64,000 bases of DNA from Desulfoluna spongiiphila (lineage in GTDB: Bacteria > Desulfobacterota > Desulfobacteria > Desulfobacterales > Desulfolunaceae), in the NCBI RefSeq assembly GCF_900101345.1, contig NZ_FMUX01000025.1, positions 1-64,000 of the forward strand, read 5' to 3'. Shown one piece after another: positions 61,150 through 64,000 of this stretch. A model generated the notes under the pieces. The model saw nothing but the letters and a program-made list of their open reading frames with translations. It made no database searches and was not told the DNA's origin. Position 1 is the first letter of the stretch. The number at the start of each line of letters is the position of its first letter. Both the position numbers and the translations under genes were made by a program.

Positions 61150-61257
61150 ATGGTCGCCCAGAAGGGGACGTGGTAGTTTGGGGGCAGAGATCGCCTCTGT
61201 AAAGCACCCCATGGGCCCATTTGCCCATTGACGACAACACAACAGCAGAAAAGAGCT

Positions 61258-62637
61258 ATGAGCTATTTGGATTTTGATACCATCGCAGCCATTGCCACGC
61301 CGGTGGGCCGTGGCGGCATCGGCATTATCCGGGTGTCCGGGCAACAAGCCGTCTCCATTGCCATGACCTTTTTCCGGTCCGCCTCCGGCGTTACACGCCC
61401 CAAGAGCCACCGGGTTTATTACGGGACCTTTGAAGACGGCAAGGGGGTTCCCTTGGACGAGGTGATCCTTTTTTACATGAAGGGGCCGAAATCCTACACC
61501 GCCGAAGATTGCGTGGAGATTCAGTCCCACGCCAGCCCCGTGGTCATGCGTCAGATTCTCGACCTCCTTATCGAGGCCGGAGCACGCCTTGCCGAGCCCG
61601 GTGAGTTCACTAAGCGGGCCTACCTCAACGGACGCATCAACCTCTCTCAGGCCGAGGCGGTCATCGACCTGATCAACGCCCGGACAACCACCTCCCACGA
61701 GATGGCCATCTCCATGGTCAAGGGGGAGCTGGGGGAGACCATTGCGGGCCTTCGAGAGTCCCTGAAGCAGATCACCGTCACCCTGGAAGCGATCCTTGAT
61801 TTTCCCGACGACGTGGATGAAGAGATCCAGGCAGAGACCATTCGCGGGCAGCTTGCCGCCACCGTGGCCCCTTCACTGGTTGCTCTTATCGAGAATTTCG
61901 ACCAGTCGGATATCTTTCGGCACGGGATCCGCGTGGTTATTGCTGGGCCGCCCAACTCCGGCAAGTCGAGCCTCTTAAACCGTCTCTCCGGTCAGGACCG
62001 TGCCATTGTCACCAATGTTCCCGGCACCACCCGGGATCTTATCGACGAGTTTATCCACATCGACGGCATCGCCTTTCAGGTGACCGACACCGCAGGGATC
62101 CGAACCACGGACGATCCGGTGGAGAAGATCGGCATCGAGCGGACCCTCTCGCGCATTGAGGCCTCGGACCTGGTTCTCTACCTCGTGGATGGTTCCCATG
62201 ACGTGGAGGGGGAGGTTCTCAGTCAGATTCGCGATTATGTGGGCTCCCGGCAGTGCCTGGTGCTGGTGAACAAGGCGGATCTGTCCCCCGGTGGGGCCGC
62301 GGATGCCCTTAAAACAGAGGGGATCGAACACCTTGTGGTCTCGGTGAAGACCGGGGAGGGCATGGATGCCGTCAAGGAGGCGGTTGTGGCACGGATCCTT
62401 GCCCGTCTTCCCGAGGATCGCAGTGCCCTGGTTCCCAACCGGAGGCAGGTTGCCCTGGTAAGAAAGGCTTTAAATAATGTGGAAAATGCTGTAGAGGGTA
62501 TAGATTCTCATCTCTCTTTTGATGCCATCAGCATCGATATCCGTTCGGCCATGGATCTCATGGGTGAGATTCTGGGCGAGGAGGTGCCGGTGGACATCCT
62601 GGATGAGATCTTCAGCAATTTCTGTATAGGAAAATAA
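61258..62637 (+). CDS. mnmE: tRNA modification GTPase MnmE
   Basis: 459 aa from the ATG at 61258 (AAAGAG upstream); a TTG ten codons earlier is less likely. An N-terminal tetrahydrofolate-binding domain (IAAIATPVGRGGIGIIRVSGQQA), a helical domain, and an inserted G domain with GPPNSGKSSLLN (G1), TTRD (G2), DTAGIR (G3) and NKADL (G4); it ends with the essential CIGK. With MnmG it makes the 5-carboxymethylaminomethyl uridine group at tRNA wobble position 34. mnmG is not seen next to it. Confidence 0.97.
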   Translation: MSYLDFDTIAAIATPVGRGGIGIIRVSGQQAVSIAMTFFRSASGVTRPKSHRVYYGTFEDGKGVPLDEVILFYMKGPKSYTAEDCVEIQSHASPVVMRQILDLLIEAGARLAEPGEFTKRAYLNGRINLSQAEAVIDLINARTTTSHEMAISMVKGELGETIAGLRESLKQITVTLEAILDFPDDVDEEIQAETIRGQLAATVAPSLVALIENFDQSDIFRHGIRVVIAGPPNSGKSSLLNRLSGQDRAIVTNVPGTTRDLIDEFIHIDGIAFQVTDTAGIRTTDDPVEKIGIERTLSRIEASDLVLYLVDGSHDVEGEVLSQIRDYVGSRQCLVLVNKADLSPGGAADALKTEGIEHLVVSVKTGEGMDAVKEAVVARILARLPEDRSALVPNRRQVALVRKALNNVENAVEGIDSHLSFDAISIDIRSAMDLMGEILGEEVPVDILDEIFSNFCIGK

Positions 62638-62663
62638 GCCGGTGCCCGGGCAGGGCGGCCGGC

Positions 62664-62679
62664 TGTTTCACGTGAAACA
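62664..62679. promoter_or_regulatory. parS centromere site
   Basis: TGTTTCACGTGAAACA is a perfect 16-bp palindrome identical to the bacterial parS consensus bound by ParB/Spo0J. It lies in the gap after mnmE, about 17 kb from the candidate origin. It marks chromosome segregation and supports an origin-proximal location. parA/parB are not in the window. Confidence 0.95.
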
Positions 62680-62763
62680 ATGATTACCCGGGGGGCAGGG
62701 GCCTACTCGATCCGGTTGGGCGGCTTTGATGATGCCTGCAGCATCCCTGGGTGAAGGATATAG

Positions 62764-63426
62764 ATGGAGAGGGTCATGGATTTTTCAAACGCATTTTCCC
62801 GTTACGAAGCGCTGGTGGATCAGGTCGGCCAGGTGTTCACCAAGGTCAGTTCAGAATTTTCCGAAGAGGTGAAGTGCAAGGCCGGCTGCGATGACTGCTG
62901 CCACGCCTTGTTTGACCTCACCTTTGTGGAGGCCCTGTACATCAAGGAAAAATTTGATGAACTCTACAACGGCAAGGCCCGTTACGAGATCACAGAGCGT
63001 GCCAGCACCGTGGACCGCGGCCTGGCCAAGATGAAGAAAGAGGCCTACAAGCGCCACGAAGCAGGGACCCCTGATGATGCCATCATTGAAGCCATCTCCA
63101 AGATGCGTGTCCGCTGCCCCCTCCTCGGGGAAGAGGGAAAATGCCTGATGTATGAGTACCGTCCCATCGCCTGCAGGGTCTACGGGATCCCCACCTCTGC
63201 AGCAGGTAAAGGCCATACCTGCGGTTTGTCCGGTTTTAATGAAGGCAAGGCGTACCCCACCCTCAACATGGACCTGGTGTACAACCGTCTCTATAAAATT
63301 TCAGGGGACCTGGTGCGTGAGATCGATTCTCGTTTTACCCAGATGGGGAGCGTGCTCGTACCCCTGTCCATGGCACTTCTTACCGATTACAACGAAGAGT
63401 ATTTAGGGGTGGAGGTAAAGGCATGA
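62764..63426 (+). CDS. YkgJ family cysteine-cluster protein
   Basis: 220 aa from the ATG at 62764 (GAAGGA five bases upstream); an ATG four codons later with GGAGAGG is equally good. The cysteine motif is CKAGCDDCCHALFDLTFVEALYIKEKF, then CPLLGEEGKCLMYEYRPIACRVYGIPTS and a later TCGLSGF. It is a metal- or Fe-S-binding protein of unknown function, shorter than its relative at 40169. It overlaps the next gene by ATGA, so the two are probably partners. Confidence 0.85.
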   Translation: MERVMDFSNAFSRYEALVDQVGQVFTKVSSEFSEEVKCKAGCDDCCHALFDLTFVEALYIKEKFDELYNGKARYEITERASTVDRGLAKMKKEAYKRHEAGTPDDAIIEAISKMRVRCPLLGEEGKCLMYEYRPIACRVYGIPTSAAGKGHTCGLSGFNEGKAYPTLNMDLVYNRLYKISGDLVREIDSRFTQMGSVLVPLSMALLTDYNEEYLGVEVKA

Positions 63427-63803
63427 GCACCGTCGGCATGACCCACAACGAGTTTACCGATGAGGAAATTGAGGCCAAGAAAAAGGCCATCTTTGACTCC
63501 ATGGGCAAACGGGGACAGAAGATGATCATGAAGCAGGGGTATGAAAACTGGAACCCCTTCGGCGACCCCAAAGACCCCCTGGATATCCGCGTGGACGGAT
63601 CCGAGCGCACCGTGGATCAGCTGATCCGGGAATTCCTCGTCCAGGCGGGACCGGAAGACCCCTCCAACCAGTACAGCCAGGCTGTGATGGAGATGGCCAT
63701 GGGGGTTATGAACAATACCGACAAGGTGCGTGCCGCCTTTGAATTTGTTCACTGGTACGACGAGCTTTTGAAAAAAGAGGGGAAAACCCTGACCTTCGAT
63801 TGA
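63423..63803 (+). CDS. Unknown 126-aa partner of the YkgJ protein
   Basis: The start overlaps the YkgJ stop by ATGA (63423-63426), with GGAGG upstream. It is acidic and helical, without membrane segments (EFTDEEIEAKKKAIFDSMGKRGQKMIMKQGYENWNPFGDPKDPLDIRVDG, VRAAFEFVHWYDELLKKEG). I do not recognise the family. Tight coupling suggests it works with the cysteine-cluster protein. A repeat copy begins 41 bp after the stop. Confidence 0.75.
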   Translation: MSTVGMTHNEFTDEEIEAKKKAIFDSMGKRGQKMIMKQGYENWNPFGDPKDPLDIRVDGSERTVDQLIREFLVQAGPEDPSNQYSQAVMEMAMGVMNNTDKVRAAFEFVHWYDELLKKEGKTLTFD

Positions 63804-63843
63804 TAAGGCCATGTCGTCTGTGGGGGATGTCAGCCAAAAAGCA

Positions 63844-64000
63844 GCCTCCGGCGGCAAGGTGTGCCACCTTGAAAGCAGGTTGCGAATGCGCTTTCCCCCT
63901 CGTTCCTCGGGGAAAATCACATTCGCCTTTTATTCAAGGCCTAGTAAAGGCCTTGTGTTAAATGGCTGTTTATCAAACTTTTTAAAAGTTTGGCCCCCGG
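63844..64000 (+). repeat. Interspersed hairpin repeat, cut by the window end
   Basis: Standard copy: GCCTCCGGCGG, CAAGGTGTGCCACCTTG, GCGAATGCGCTTTCCC...CATTCGC, AAACTTTTTAAAAGTTT, then GGCCCCCGG at the last base. An extra AAGGCCT-AGTA-AAGGCCTT-like short repeat is in the middle. Confidence 0.88.

Noticed and set aside
63706..63717. Another GTTATGAACAAT motif
   Set aside because: It lies inside the 126-aa coding sequence and is explained by the codons; not counted with the intergenic copies.

Overview
The window looks like a chromosomal segment of a sulfate-reducing Desulfobacterota bacterium, probably order Desulfobacterales. The main evidence is a complete dsrA-dsrB-dsrD-dsrN dissimilatory sulfite reductase cluster (about 31.6-36.0 kb, minus strand), a secreted tetraheme cytochrome c3, and high-GC coding sequence separated by AT-rich gaps. 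A genus such as Desulfoluna is possible but cannot be shown from sequence alone. The right third has the signature of an origin-proximal region: an intergenic stretch rich in DnaA-box-like sites ahead of dnaN, then gyrB, and further on rng, rpmH, rnpA, yidD, yidC, jag, mnmE and a perfect parS site. dnaA itself is not in the window.

Layout. 0.3-11 kb: a ModF-like double ATPase; an operon of two paralogous BMP/PnrA-type periplasmic binding proteins followed by a hybrid histidine kinase and a response regulator; a FadR-type GntR regulator with two near-identical palindromic operators, followed by a TauE/SafE transporter; and an Amt ammonium transporter. 11.7-16.4 kb: an NtrC-type regulator overlapping a sensor kinase that carries an amino-acid-binding-type periplasmic domain, next to a DAACS dicarboxylate/amino-acid symporter with a very good sigma-54 promoter. 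17-22 kb: a DUF1971 protein, a LolA-like lipoprotein-sorting protein, two FtsX/LolC-type permeases with no local ATPase, and an unknown 149-aa protein. 22.7-31.2 kb: an unknown membrane protein, a MarR / NifU-like / MarR operon, a DUF374 acyltransferase, cytochrome c3 behind a structured leader, a methyl-accepting chemotaxis protein and an unknown protein.

31.6-43.4 kb: the dsr cluster, an unknown 376-aa protein, a TPR protein, a DapA-family aldolase, a YkgJ-type cysteine-cluster protein, galU, a lytic transglycosylase and a small unknown. 43.8-50.2 kb: an RdgC-like pair, the candidate oriC, dnaN, gyrB, and a short protein that joins a histidine-kinase H-box to a receiver without an ATPase domain. 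50.6-64 kb: methylglyoxal synthase, asparaginyl-tRNA synthetase, a fused radical SAM/DUF2344 protein with RNase G, the rpmH-to-mnmE block, parS, and a second YkgJ protein with its overlapping partner.

The most striking non-genic feature is a family of interspersed elements, about 17 full or partial copies in 64 kb. Intact copies are about 80-210 bp and are bounded by terminal inverted repeats GCCTCCGGCGG / CCGCCGGAGGC. They are built from several hairpins whose arms differ between copies in a compensating way (CAAGG/CCTTG versus CGAGG/CCTCG; AAACTTTT/AAAAGTTT versus AACCTTTT/AAAAGGTT). They lie between genes, frequently immediately after stop codons, and one supplies the last 28 codons of the modF-like gene. 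No transposase or other mobility gene is present in the window.
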